Positions 45,857 to 56,607 of a stretch of 64,000 nt of DNA are shown here, in pieces. The notes under the pieces were generated by a model. The model ran no database searches, was not told where the DNA came from, and saw nothing but the letters and a program-made list of their open reading frames with translations. This DNA is from Closterium sp. Naga37s-1 (lineage: Eukaryota; Streptophyta; Zygnematophyceae; Desmidiales; Closteriaceae), in contig CANJKZ010000924.1 of assembly GCA_947471745.1 (NCBI GenBank), positions 496,001-560,000 of the forward strand. Reading direction: 5' to 3'. A program made the translations under genes and the position numbers. Positions within the stretch are counted from its first letter, which is position 1. Each line of letters opens with the position of its first letter.

Positions 45857-47599
45857 TCAAACTTTTGTCATGAGGATGCGATTGACCCTCTCTGCGACGC
45901 CTTGCTGCTGATGTGCGTAGGGGAGAGAGATCTCGTGCTTGATCCCCTTTTCAGTGAGGACGCTCTCCAGTTCGTAGCTGCGAAATTCCTTCGCCCCGTC
46001 ACTCTGCCAAATTTTCAGCTTCCTCCCCGATTGTCGTTGCGCATGTGCGAGCCAGATGCGGAGGACCTCTGGAGCCTTCGAGCGAGCATCGACGTTGGCA
46101 ATCCAGACGTGGCGTGAGTAGGAGTCGATGAAGGTGAGCGTGTATTTTTCACCGTTGATGCCGTCGCAGGTGAGCACGATGAAGTCGCTGTACACCTTCT
46201 CCAGCTTCTTGTAGCGGTTGGTGCTTGGTTCCAGAGATGGGTAGGCGCTGTGAGAGAGAGCAGCTGTGGGGCAAACGGTGCAGGTGATTGGGCGTGAGGT
46301 GTTGTGTGGTTCTGTGCCATCGGGGCGCAGCAATGCTCTCGGGGGAAAAACCTTGGCGCGGAGATAGTTAGCAAGTGTCTGGCGCGAGGGGTGGCCGAGC
46401 CGTTGATGCCAGAGATCGTCTTCGGCGCGAATGCCGGAGGTGCGCATGTAGCGTGCGTGTTGCTCTGCTGCTTCCGCCTCTGTTTCTTGCGGAATCTGGA
46501 GTGGGGGTTCCTCCTCTTCTCCTGGTTCTGCTTCGTTGTCCGGCTCCTCTGTTTCTGCTTCCGTCGCTGTCTCCCCTTCAGCAGGTGCCGTCGTGAGATA
46601 GAGTGCGAGAAATTCACGGGCGGGGATGATGTTGAGCGGAGTCGTCGTGCCTTCGATGAAGCGGGCAAATGGGTCTGGGCGCGAGATTGGCCCGAGAGAG
46701 TCACGCGGGGGAGTTGGTGGCACGTTCCCCTCCTCAATCTCTGACCATGAGCTGGTCCAGCGCCATCGTGGTGAGCTTGGGGGAGAGCGAGTGCGCGGGG
46801 GCCTTCCGAGCGGAACAGCGACTCGTGGAGATTGTTCTCCGCGCTCAGCCCTCATTTCCCGTTCCATCTCTTCTTCTTCTTCTTCTTTGGTGAGCGGAGC
46901 ATCCACGTATTCGTCTCCTTCCCATCCGCCTGTGTCGCCCCATCCGCCTGTGTCCACTGTGCCGGATGCGCCGGTTGCGGATCCCCATGTTGCACCTTCC
47001 TCCGGTATGTAGTCATCGTCTCCCCATGCACCTCGTCGTGCTGTTTCGTCGTCCCATCCGGCCGCGACGCGCTCTTCATACAGCTTTTGTTTCTTTTCTG
47101 CCTTTGCTTGATCTTCCTGCTCCTTGACGCTCAGCTCTTCTTTTGCGTCAGGGTCTTTCCACCCTTTGTCGATTTCCTTGCGGTAGATGTCGCGGGTGTA
47201 TGGGCGGGGGCGTCCTTCCTCGTCGAAGGTTCCAGTGTTTGCCTCTAGGACCCATCGGAGGGTTTCTGCGCGGGGCGTTGGGCGTTCTTGTCGCCGTTGA
47301 CCAAGCCGTTCGTTTTCTTCGCCGAAGATGCGGTGAGTAGTCACGGCGAGTTCCATCTCGGTCATGCCCGTAGGTTCTGCCTCGGCGCTTTCCGCTTCCT
47401 GGATTGCCGCATAATCTCTCTCCACTTGTGCTGTGCGGCTTGCCGTGGGTGTGTGGCAGGTGGTGCAGAGACCGTTGATGTCGGGCTCGTGTAGGTTGAT
47501 CTCACGGGGATGAGGGCTGCGGCGAATCCACGGCCTTCCGTCTGGGTGCTGCCATGACTCTTTGTTCATGAAGGGGAAGTCGAGGGGGACGAGATCCAT
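45857..47599 (-). pseudogene. Copia 1 acidic insert and integrase
   Basis: The first 350 or so residues are an unusual acidic, Trp/Glu-rich segment (for example AAGWDDETARRGAWGDDD) with no fold I recognise. Then comes the GAG pre-integrase zinc site (LWHQRLGHPSRQTL .. CTVC) and the integrase core with its three acidic residues in YSDFIVLTC, WQSDGAKEF and QQQGVAERVNR. An in-frame TGA near 45853 ends it, and the same frame resumes at once in the reverse transcriptase half. Confidence 0.85.
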
Positions 47600-49525
47600 G
47601 AGCTCGTCGGATGAGGCCTGACAGCTCGGTATGTCAAAGTCCAGAACGTAGATGTCGTTGATCGAGCGATCTCGTCCCAGGTATTTGTGCGACTTGGGGG
47701 GGGTGTCCGGAGGAGCAAAGGTGAGGATGAGATCGCGTGTATCGGATCCGTGGCGAGCATGACCCCGCAGTCTCGGAGTTGCCCTGCTGATAGTAGGTTG
47801 AATCGAAGATCCGGGACGTAGAGCACGCTGTTGAACGAAATGTGTGTGTTACTGTCTCGTGCTTGCAGGACCACAATCCCTTGCGCGTTGGCGCGCAGCT
47901 GTTCGTTGTTGGCGACGGTGACGTAGGTGGCGGGGGCGCGGCTGAGGTTCGAGACGTATCGCACAGATCCCACCATGTGTTGTCCGCAACAGCTGTCCAA
48001 GTACCAGGTGTTGTAGTTGTTAGCGTTGTTGTTGCGCAGAAGTAGGGCGAGTCGCGAAGTCACCAGTGTCGCCTTGTAGCGTCTGTGAAAGGATGGGTCT
48101 TCGTCTTCTTTCCATCCCACAGGTACGTAGTGCTGGTTGTCATGAGGCGGGCTTTCCCGCAGTGTTATTGGCTGATGCCAATCTTGCTCGTCTTCGTCAT
48201 AGTGGTAGTAGTGATCTTCTGTGAGAGGGTTGTTCCACCCTTCTTCAGGTTGCATGAGCCCACCGCGAAGTTCGTCCTCTTCGTCTGGTTCAGCTGCGCG
48301 AGGGCGACGCCTTGCCGCCATGTTCGCAATCACGTTTCTAGGAGCTCCCGCTTGAGGTCCTTGTCCTTGCTGTTGTTGGTGCTGTGCAGGGGGACGAAAG
48401 TTTTGATGCTGGGGCTGAGAATGACGAGCGTCTTGTCGGCCGACCCAGTTGTTGTGGTGAGTGGAATTTGGGTGGCGATGGTTGGATCGGGATTTGCATC
48501 GATCCGTTGAGTGTCCGAAGACCTTGCATATTTTGCAATAAAGGCGCCTTGGTTGTCGTCGCGCTTCACGGTTGTCTGTGTAGAAGGCGAGGCGCTCTCG
48601 GCGCGGCGCGGAGCTTGTTCTGCTCGAGTCCATGTCCTGCTGTTCAGTCAGGAGAGCGGCGCATAGCGCGGCTTCAGAGATGATTCCGCGTTGTCGGAGT
48701 AGCGCTTTGCAGGGCTTCCACTCTGGCCCGAGTCCTTGGAGGACTATATTGACGAAAAATCTCTTCTGAGATTGCGCTCCCATGCTTCGTGATCTGGTCA
48801 CGGATGTTCCGACAGCGGTTAATGTAAGAATTTGCCTTCTCCCCGTGCCCCATCTTTGTCTCCATGAGTTGCTGCAGGAGCCTGCTAGCGGTGACCGAAT
48901 CCTTCGGCTGATATACCTCAACGAGGTGCTTCCAGGCTTCCAAGGCTGGAGCGGCGCTCTCTCTGTAGGAGCGAATGCTAAGTTGTTCCGCAGGCGTCAT
49001 ATTCCGAAGCAGCACACTGTATGCAATGAGGGACTCGCTGTAGTACTGAGCCCTGGCGTCGTCGGTGTCTTCCACCGGTTTTGCGTAGGAGCCGTCGAAG
49101 TAATGGTAAATCTGCGCCGTTTGTAAGAGGAGCTCAAGCTCGAAACTCCATGTATAGGTGTCTTTGCCGTCAAACGCGGCAGTAGTCTTGATTTTCGAAA
49201 CGCTGAGAAAGCGTGCTTGCGCAGAGTTGATAACTTCATCACTTGGACGGGGGGCAATTGTTGTTGATTTGTCTGTGTCGAGGGAGAAAGTGTGCGCGGC
49301 GGTATCACGGCTTTTCGCGGCCGGTTGTCCAGGTTGAACTGGTTGGGAAGAGGTTCCCGCATCGCCTTTGCGCAGTTCTTGGAGGTCTTTCTCCATAGTT
49401 GATAGTCGCGAAAATAACTGCTCGAGTGCGGCAGTGCTTATCGTGGTTGTCGCCTCATTTGTCGCAGCCGGGTTGGTTTGTCCTTCGGCCGTCAGATTTG
49501 CTTGGCCTCCGGATCCTCCGGCCAT
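47566..49525 (-). pseudogene. Copia 1 gag and protease region
   Basis: The first frame (from ATG 49525) gives a copia gag of the UBN2 type, with YTWSFELELLLQ, ALEAWKHLVEVYQ and a helix ending near GHGEKANSYINRCRNI. The frame changes near 48780 and continues with the zinc knuckle CKICKVFGHSTDRC and the protease block WYLDSCCGQHMVG. In this block the usual DSGA/DSGC motif reads DSCC, so the active-site Gly is replaced. It then changes frame again near 47600. Confidence 0.85.
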
Positions 49526-49607
49526 CTTGGTCTTGGAGCGTGTGCCGCTCGCCAGATCTTGGTTCGGCGAATTTCACGGAAGTGAAGTTGCGAAGAATCC
49601 CTGAGTA

Positions 49608-49619
49608 GCTCTCATACCA
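49608..49619 (-). promoter_or_regulatory. Primer binding site of copia element 1
   Basis: The minus strand reads TGGTATGAGAGC immediately after the LTR, one base different from the initiator-Met tRNA complement. Confidence 0.88.
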
Positions 49620-50031
49620 TGTTACAATCCCAAGTGGGACTTAGCGAAGGATCGCTCAGGGTTGATCGCAGGGTAGTGTTTGAAACGGAAGATTGAATCT
49701 CAGGTCAGAGTGAATGTAAATGACTGAGTTGATAATAGCATACATACATCGGGTTTATATAAGAATACAAGGGAATACGAAAAGACATAGACTAGCCATG
49801 TACTCTAAGGGGTACATTCCCTTATTGCAGCGAATTCAAACCGTGCGGCGCGGGAACCTGTTTCAAAACCTGTTCCCGCTCTTTTCACTTCGAATGTTTC
49901 TGCCTGCATCGGTCTTGATCAGACGGTTACCAGTGTCGCTTCGACTCTTCTGACTCCTCGGCTTCGTACACTTTAGAGTCGGTCCCTGTAGCATACAGGA
50001 ACGCCTTCTCATAAAGTTTCATATCGCAACA
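49620..50031 (-). repeat. 5' LTR of copia element 1
   Basis: 412 bp, matching the other LTR except for about 13 substitutions with no length change. It is expected to hold the promoter of the element, reading leftward. Confidence 0.93.
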
Positions 50032-50366
50032 GGATGGAATCCTAGGCTCGACAGGATTTTTTCGGGCTGACCCGCTTGACGGACCCTAACAAACCCTAAC
50101 GGACGGGATCAGGAAGCCATGATTGACCTTCCTGATCCCGTCCATTTCGCTGTTAAAGATTTCGTATACATTTGAAAGTACTGTTTGTGGTGGAACAGTA
50201 GCCACCAAGATTTCGCCCCAACGAAAAGAAAGGGGCTTGGCGAGAGGGGTTGCGAAAATTTGGAGGATTGAGGGGTGGGAACACGAAAAACTCTCCCGTC
50301 ACCCAACCCTTGAGCGACACTCACAAACACAAGTATAAGCAACTAATTAAAGGCCTTGATAGAACT
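50032..50366. other. Host spacer with a 16-bp hairpin
   Basis: This is unoccupied DNA between two retroelements. It contains a perfect hairpin, arms GGACGGGATCAGGAAG (50101-50116) and its complement (50128-50143) with an 11-base loop, and several CCCTAAC motifs. No gene is visible. Confidence 0.75.
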
Positions 50367-50764
50367 TGTGAAAATAGTAGGAAGAAGAGAGGTGCCAAAG
50401 CTAGGTAAGTCCTAGCTAGGCAAGAGAAGTTTAGGCAAAGAAGGGGGATTGCACTAGCAAGAGTGAGGATACAAATAGCAAACCCTAGAAGGGTTGTACT
50501 CGCTATAGAGCACCCCACTACAGGCTAGAGCATAATATTCTGACACACCCCCATAGCCAAAGTGGGGTGTAATCAGCAGAGCAAGCAAAGCAGTACAAGC
50601 TCAGGGTGGATCACAATGTCACCACACATTCTGAGCACAAGTTCAAGAAGCAGTAGTTTAAAGTTCACAATTATGAGCAAAGCTAGTGGTAGTCACAACG
50701 GGCAAGTGAGGAGGAGGAAAGAGACTATGAGAGGAGAGGAGGTAGTGGGCGGCAGCTGAAGCTG

Positions 50765-51000
50765 CTGGCACACGGCGCAACTGGAGCAACTGGCACACGG
50801 GCAACTGGAGCAACTGGCACACTGGCAACTGGAGCAACTGGCACACGGGCTACTGGAGTAACTGGCTCCGCGGCTAAAAGTAGCGGCAGACGAGCAACGG
50901 ACTCACGGGCGACTGGAGCAACGGGCTCACGGGCGACTGGCGCAACGGGCTCACAGGCGACTGGCGCAACGGTCTCACGGGCGACTGGAGCTGCTGGCTT
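50765..51000. repeat. GCAACTGGAGCAACTGGCACACGG-type minisatellite
   Basis: Imperfect units of about 21-24 bases (GGAGCAACTGGCACACGGGC, later GGCGCAACGGGCTCACGGGC) fill the 3' part of the small element's interior. Confidence 0.85.
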
Positions 51001-51299
51001 CACGGCGGCCACCCCCTTCAACCTCCCCAAACTATCCCACTCCCCCTGACACACACCCGCTGCTACACCGCTAGCTCCACTCCCCCTTCACCCCCCCTTA
51101 GTACCACTCCAACGGCTCCAACAAGTCCACCCCCCCTCAGCGGCAGCAGCAGCACAGGGAGACGGAGGAGGAGGAGGAGCAGGGAACGGCACACAGTGGC
51201 TTCACCCCCATACCCCTCACCCCCAAACCCTAATTCAGGAGAACGGGCTGTAGGAGGGGTGGGGCGCCAGTAGAAGCACGGGGGACAGCGGGGAGGGCA

Positions 51300-51560
51300 G
51301 GGGCAGCGAGGAACGGGCCGCCCACGGGCCTGGCACAGCCGCCCGAACCGCGCGCAGGCGGCCCGAGCCGCGCGCGGGCCTGGCGCAGCCCGTACGGGCC
51401 GCGCGCGGGCCTGGCGCAGCCCGTACGGGCCGCGCGCTGGCCTGGCGCAGCCCGTACGGGCCGCGTCCGGGCCTGGCGCAGCCCTTACGGGCCGCGCGCA
51501 GCCTGTACGGGCCGCGCGCAGCCTGTACGGGCCGCGCGCAGGCCACGACGGGCGACGGGG
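51300..51560. repeat. GC-rich minisatellite in the small element
   Basis: Units of about 30 bases around GGCCTGGCGCAGCCCGTACG repeat about seven times. This makes several reading frames open by chance. Confidence 0.85.
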
Positions 51561-52046
51561 GGCGACGCGCGGGTCCCCGTCGCCCGTCGCAGCGCCTCCC
51601 GAGGGCGACGCGCCGAGTGACGGGGCAGAAGCCCGCCGCGCGCCTCGGGGCGCACAGCGGGCAGAGAACCGCCGCGCGCCACGGGGCGCACGGCGGGCAG
51701 AAAACCGCCGCGCGCCTCGGGCCGCACGGCGGGAAGAAAAACTGCCGCACGCCACGGGGCGTGCGGCACAGAGGGTAGCAGTGGAAGTTGCAGCGGAAGC
51801 AACGAGGTGGTAAGACCACCCACAGGATCGATCCAAGGGGATCGACCTGCTCTGATAGCATGTGAAAGTTTAAAAGGAAGAAGAGAGGTGCCAAAGCTAG
51901 GTAAGTCCTAGCTAGGCAAGAGAAGTTTAGGCAAAGAAGGGGGATTGCACTAGCAAGAGTGAGGATACAAATAGCAAACCCTAGAAGGGTTGTACTCGCT
52001 ATAGAGCACCCCACTACAGGCTAGAGCATAATATTCTGACAGAACT

Positions 52047-52453
52047 AGCAGCGCAACTACTCACCCTCACCTAATCGCCCGTGGTAAGGGGACACGGGGC
52101 TATACAAATTCCTTTAGCTGCAGGGGCGGTTTGCATTCGGATGGGCCGCCGCGTAGCATTCGTCGAGCGATGCCATGCGGCACACGGCGAGCGCCTCGAC
52201 GAGTTGCATTTTGCTCGCTCGCCGCGATGCAATCGTCGAACTAGCGATAAATTATTCAGTGAGCCGTCGCGTTCTACCCTGCGGGCTTCTCGCCTAGCGC
52301 CATCACGCATCGCGAAACCCGCTGATGGCAAAACCCGCTGATGGCGAAACCCGCTAATGGCGAAACCCGCTGATCGCGATACCCGCTCCTCGCCACGGTG
52401 CTCGAGAAATCCGTTTAGCGCGTCACCCGCTTCTCGCCTCACCCGCCGCATGC
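52047..52453. other. Host spacer with 16-bp tandem repeats
   Basis: Between the small element and the next LTR. It has four or five imperfect copies of GATGGCGAAACCCGCT at 52318-52395. No gene is recognised. Confidence 0.6.
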
Positions 52454-52584
52454 TGTTATAATAAGCAGGCAAGAATGATGGACTAGGTAGCATGCATGAG
52501 TACATGTACCTAACCCTAAAGTGTTGTACCCCTTGTAGGCTAACCCACTATAGCCTAGAGAGAACACAAACATACAGTTTGACA
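52454..52584 (-). repeat. 3' LTR of copia element 2
   Basis: 131 bp, plus strand TGTTATAATAAG .. CAGTTTGACA, followed by TACCCCCATAGG, the polypurine tract on the other strand. Its boundaries are set by likeness to the LTRs at 59731 and 50367. Confidence 0.75.
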
Positions 52585-52819
52585 TACCCCCATAGGCTAA
52601 GTGGGAGATAGCAAACACAACAGACGGTCACAAGACCAGTTAGGCAAGAGAACAAAGCAAAGCAAAGCCCAGGGTGGATCACAAGGTCACCACGCATTCT
52701 GAGCACAAGCAAGCGGCCACAAGGCCAGTTCACATGCAGAGTTATAATAGCAAGGCAGTACACTGATCACAACATACAAGTAGGTATAAAGATATATATC
52801 AGTGTACAACAAGAGCAAG

Positions 52820-54819
52820 TCAAGCAACCAGCAGGTGAGGCAGAGTGGGCACAAGCCAAAGAGCTGTGCAGAAACGCTGATGATCACCAGACCCAAGGGC
52901 CTTGGTGAAAACATCAGCAGTGTTGGCCCGAGAGGCCACGTAAGCAAGGCGCAGCTGACCACGCTGCTGCAGCTCACGCGCAAGGAAGTAGCGAAGAGCA
53001 ATGTGCTTCGTTCTGTGCTCCAGTCTCTGCTCGCGACACAAGGCAAGCATTGCCTTGTTGTCGACGTACAGAACTGAAGCAGAACGAGGCCGCTCCCCCA
53101 AGTCGGTCAGCAGGTAGGTCAGCCAGCGTAGCTCCTGTGCAGCCATGGCCCCAGCGTAGATCTCGGCCTCGCAGCTGGAGCCAAGCACAGAAGAAGAACG
53201 AGTGGACCTCCACGAGACTGAACCAGAACCAAGACTGAAGGTGTAACCCTGTGACGAACGCTGAGTCGCCTGGTCGTCGGCCCAAGAAGAGTCAGAGTGT
53301 CCTGTGAGTACCACTGAACCCCGTCCTCCAAGCACGAGCCCCATGCCCGATGTACTGCACAAGTAACGCAGTACCCTCTTCGCAGCATCAAAGTGCACCT
53401 TTCGGTGTCTACTGGGTGCCACGTAGCGAGCCAAGAGGCTGAGAGGGTACGCGAGGTCAGGTCGTGTGCACGTCATCAGGTACATGAGGCAACCCACAAG
53501 CTCTGGGTACGGACCACTCGGCTCTACGGACTCGTCCGAAGGTGGAGCTGAGAGCGAGTGGCCGGTAGACAGAGGAGTGGGCTGTGGCGAGGACCACGAG
53601 AAGCCGAAGCGCTGAAGGACCTGGTGCACCATGTGTGACTGAGTCAGGGTGATGGTGCGCCGTGCTTTGTCCCGGGTGATCTGCAAGCCAAGATAGCTCC
53701 GCAGCTCACCCAGGTCAGTGCAGGTGTGTCTCTCCTGCAGCTCCACCTTCACTAGGGCCAGTGCCTCAGTGTCAGCAGTAGCAAAAACCAAGTCGTCGAC
53801 GTACACGAGGATGTAGAACGGCGGCAGAGTAGTGTCGGTTCGTAGAAACAGCGACGAGTCAGCAGTCGAAGGAGCAAACCCAAGAGCCGCAAGTGTCGTC
53901 CTCAGTGTGTCGTGCCACTCGCGGGGCACCTGACGCAGGCCGTACACTGGTCGCCGTAGGCTCCACTGGGTACCCTCAGGAAACGACCCAGTGAAGCCCT
54001 CTGGACGGCGCAACCAGATGGCCTCGTGAAGGCATCTTGTAGGAAAGCTGTCAAGAAGTCGAGGGAGTGCAGCTCGTAGTCGCGCTGTGCTGCAACGTGC
54101 AGCAACACTTGAAGAGTGGTCATCTTCGGGGTAGGGGAGAAGGTCTGAAAGAAGTTGACCCCCGCACGCTGACTGAAGCCTCGAGCAACGTAACGTGCCT
54201 TGTAGGCAGGCGGAGAACCCGGCGGCCGCTTCACTCTGAAAATCCACATGCCACTGACAATGTTCGCCCCAGGCGGGGGAACCTCGTCGACGTAGGTGCC
54301 TGTGGACTTCCAGGAAGCCATCTCTGCGTCCATGGCTGTCTGCCACTGAGAGGAGTACGCACCCGAAATCGCCTCTCTGTAAGAGCGCGGGGTGGGGATG
54401 TCAAGTGCATCCGGGTCTCCCTCAGGGGCAAGCAGCATGGTCGCGAGATGGGGTGAAGCGGCCGCAAGGCACTCCAGCTCCTCCTGCCTGTCCTCAAGAA
54501 CGTCACAGCCAAGGGCAGTACAGCCAAGGGCAGTCTCACCCCCGACGGACGGAAGACAGGCAGGGACAGGGTCAGAAACAAGGCTCGCAAGGTAGTCTAG
54601 GCGGTACACATCAGCAAAGTCAACGAGCTCAGCGACTAAGGCAGACGCAGCAGGAGACGAGAACGAAGGGTCGGTCACCACCGTAGCAAGAAAGCGAGTA
54701 ACAGTCGGACTGGACGCACGAGCAAGGTCAGACGGAGGGTTAGCAACGTCAGGAAGAGAGGACGCAGGAGGTAACGGGAGGACAACACGCTGTGGAACAG
54801 AGGAAGGACGGAGTGTCAT
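52820..54819 (-). pseudogene. Copia 2 reverse transcriptase and RNase H
   Basis: Two overlapping frames (54819-53902 and 54346-52820) together cover the domain. RT starts around NIVSGMWIFRVKRPPG, then ARYVARGFSQRAGVNFFQTF. The frame shifts near 54030 where LDFLTAFLQ loses register, and resumes with IWLRRPEGFTGSF and the catalytic YVDDLVF. RNase H shows LTGHSDSSWAD, CEAEIYAGAM and LYVDNKAML. The shift makes this copy non-functional. Confidence 0.88.
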
Positions 54820-55129
54820 ATCGTGAGTGCCTGGGACAGCCGGAGCACGCTGACGACGAACACGAGGAACACGAGTACGGACAGCGGCTCTAGGCTCGGG
54901 CTCAGGGTCAAAGCTAGACTCAGGCTCTCGACGCTCAGGGGTGGAAGCACGAGTCTCAGGCTCTCGACGCTAAGACAGGGACTGTCTCACCGCAGTGTAA
55001 GGAGTAGGAGCAGGCAGTGGGGAGTGCGGTAGTAGCTGCGGCTGAGACTGGTCGGCCGGTGGAAACAGTAACGGAGGAGTAGTACCTGCCACAGGGAAGT
55101 CAGTAGCACCTGGCGGAAGACTGAGAAGG

Positions 55130-56607
55130 TGGCGAAGAGCACCAGCAGCTCCCGTACTTCCAGCACGAGCAGCACCAGCACCTCCAGCACCTCCAGCACC
55201 ACTAGCTCCGGCAGCTCCAGCACCTCTAGCACCAGCAGTACCTCCAGCACCTCTAGTGCCAGCAGCTCCAGTAGCACCTCCAGCACCTCCAGCACCAGTA
55301 GTACCACCTGCTCCGGCAGCTCCAGCACCTCAGGTACGAGTACCTCCAGGACCCGCAGCTCCAGCACCTCCAGTACCTCCAGCTCCAGCTCCAGCGCCTC
55401 CAGCATCTCCAGTGCCAGCAGCTCCAGTAGCACCTCCAGCACCAGCAGTACCACCTGCTCCGGCAGCTCCAGCACCTCTAGTACGAGCACCTCCAGGACC
55501 AGCAGCTCCAGCACCTCCAGTACCTCCAGCTCCAGCGCCTCCAGCACCAGCAGCACCAGCACCTCCAGTGCCAGCAGCTCCAGTAGCACCTCCAGCACCT
55601 CCAGCACCAGCAGTACCACCTGCTCCGGCAGCTCCAGCACCTCTAGTACGAGCACCTCCAGGACCAGCAGCTCCAGCACCTCCAGTACCTCCATCTCCAG
55701 CGCCTCCAGCACCAGCAACACCAGCACCTCCAGGGCCAGAAGCTCCAGTAGCACCTCCAGCACGAGCAGCACCACCAGCTCCGGCAGCTCCAGTACCTCT
55801 AGTACGAGCACCTCCAGGACCAGCAGCTCCCGCAGCTCCAGCACCAGTAGCACCAGCACCTCCAGTGCCAGTAGCTCCAGTACCTCCAGCACCAGCAGCA
55901 CCTCCAGGACTAGCAGCTCCAGTACCTCCAGCACCAGCAGCAGCTCCAGTACCTCCAGCAGTACCTCCAGGACTAGCAGCTCCAGTACCTCCAGCACCAG
56001 CAGCACCTCTAGTACCTCCAGCAGTACCTCCAGCACCTCCAGCACCTCTAGGACTAGTAGCTCCAGCACCAGCAGCACCTCTAGGACTAGTAGCTCCAGC
56101 ACCAGCAGGACTGTACCCTCCACCACCAGGACTGCCTCACCGAACGACCCACGCACGAATCGCCTGCGGCGAGAGTGTCTCAAGTAGAGCAGGCTGTGGT
56201 GGCTGTCCAGCTCCAGCACCTCCAGTAGTGGTAGCTCTAGCACCTCTAGCACCAGAAGCACCTCTAGTACCTCCAGCTCCAGGACCTCCAACAGGGTCAC
56301 CCACAACTCCACCGCCACTAGGACTCGCAGCACCCCCAGAGTCAGCACCCCCAGTCGCAGCACCCCCAGAACCAACACCCCCAGGCACAGCACCTCCAGA
56401 ACCCTCACCCTCTGTCTCAGCACGTGTAGTCTCAGCTCCAGAGTCCACAGCAGCAGGCTGCGGAGGGGGCGAAGACGGTCTAGGCGGAAAACCCGGGGGG
56501 GTCTCCAAGCGTGGAGAGCGGCGAGTGGCCGCCGTGTCGTCCGCAACTGGGTCACCCCCCTCAGCTGGGCCAGAGGAGTCCAAGGGGGGTGGGTCGACCT
56601 GAGACAC
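55130..56607 (-). pseudogene. Copia 2 Gly/Ala-rich linker
   Basis: On the coding strand this is a long run of Gly, Ala, Thr and Ser codons from CCAGCACCT-type trinucleotide repeats, between integrase and RT. The part at 56607-56137 is open (ending LSPQAIRAWVVR then a stop). The rest is repetitive and broken. The other strand and the third frame are also open only because of the repeat. Confidence 0.75.

Larger units (their letters stand above)
43203..50031 (-). mobile_element. Ty1/copia LTR retrotransposon, complete but mutated
   Basis: Two 412-bp LTRs (43203-43614 and 49620-50031) flank the element, with a perfect 5-bp target duplication GGATG (43198-43202 and 50032-50036). By my count the LTRs differ at about 13 positions (3%), so insertion is not very recent. 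Minus-strand order is gag, protease, integrase, reverse transcriptase, RNase H, which is the copia order. Two frame changes (near 48780 and 47600) and one in-frame TGA (near 45853) break the polyprotein. Confidence 0.95.
50367..52041 (-). mobile_element. Small non-autonomous LTR element (TRIM/LARD-like)
   Basis: LTRs of 179 and 181 bp (50367-50545 and 51861-52041) flank 1.3 kb with no gag or pol, with a perfect target duplication GAACT (50362-50366 and 52042-52046). A primer site TGCTATCAGAGC lies at 51849-51860 (minus) and a GGGGGTG purine tract beside the 3' LTR. The LTRs are identical except in the first dozen bases, so insertion was recent. LTR ends and the sequence next to the 3' LTR resemble the copia elements to the right, so it is probably mobilised by them. 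The interior is GC-rich minisatellite; its long open frames are repeat artefacts. Confidence 0.88.

Noticed and set aside
51063-51836. A 257-residue Arg/Ala/Pro frame inside the small LTR element
   Set aside because: It is made almost entirely of a GC-rich minisatellite, is open in more than one frame, and has no domain.
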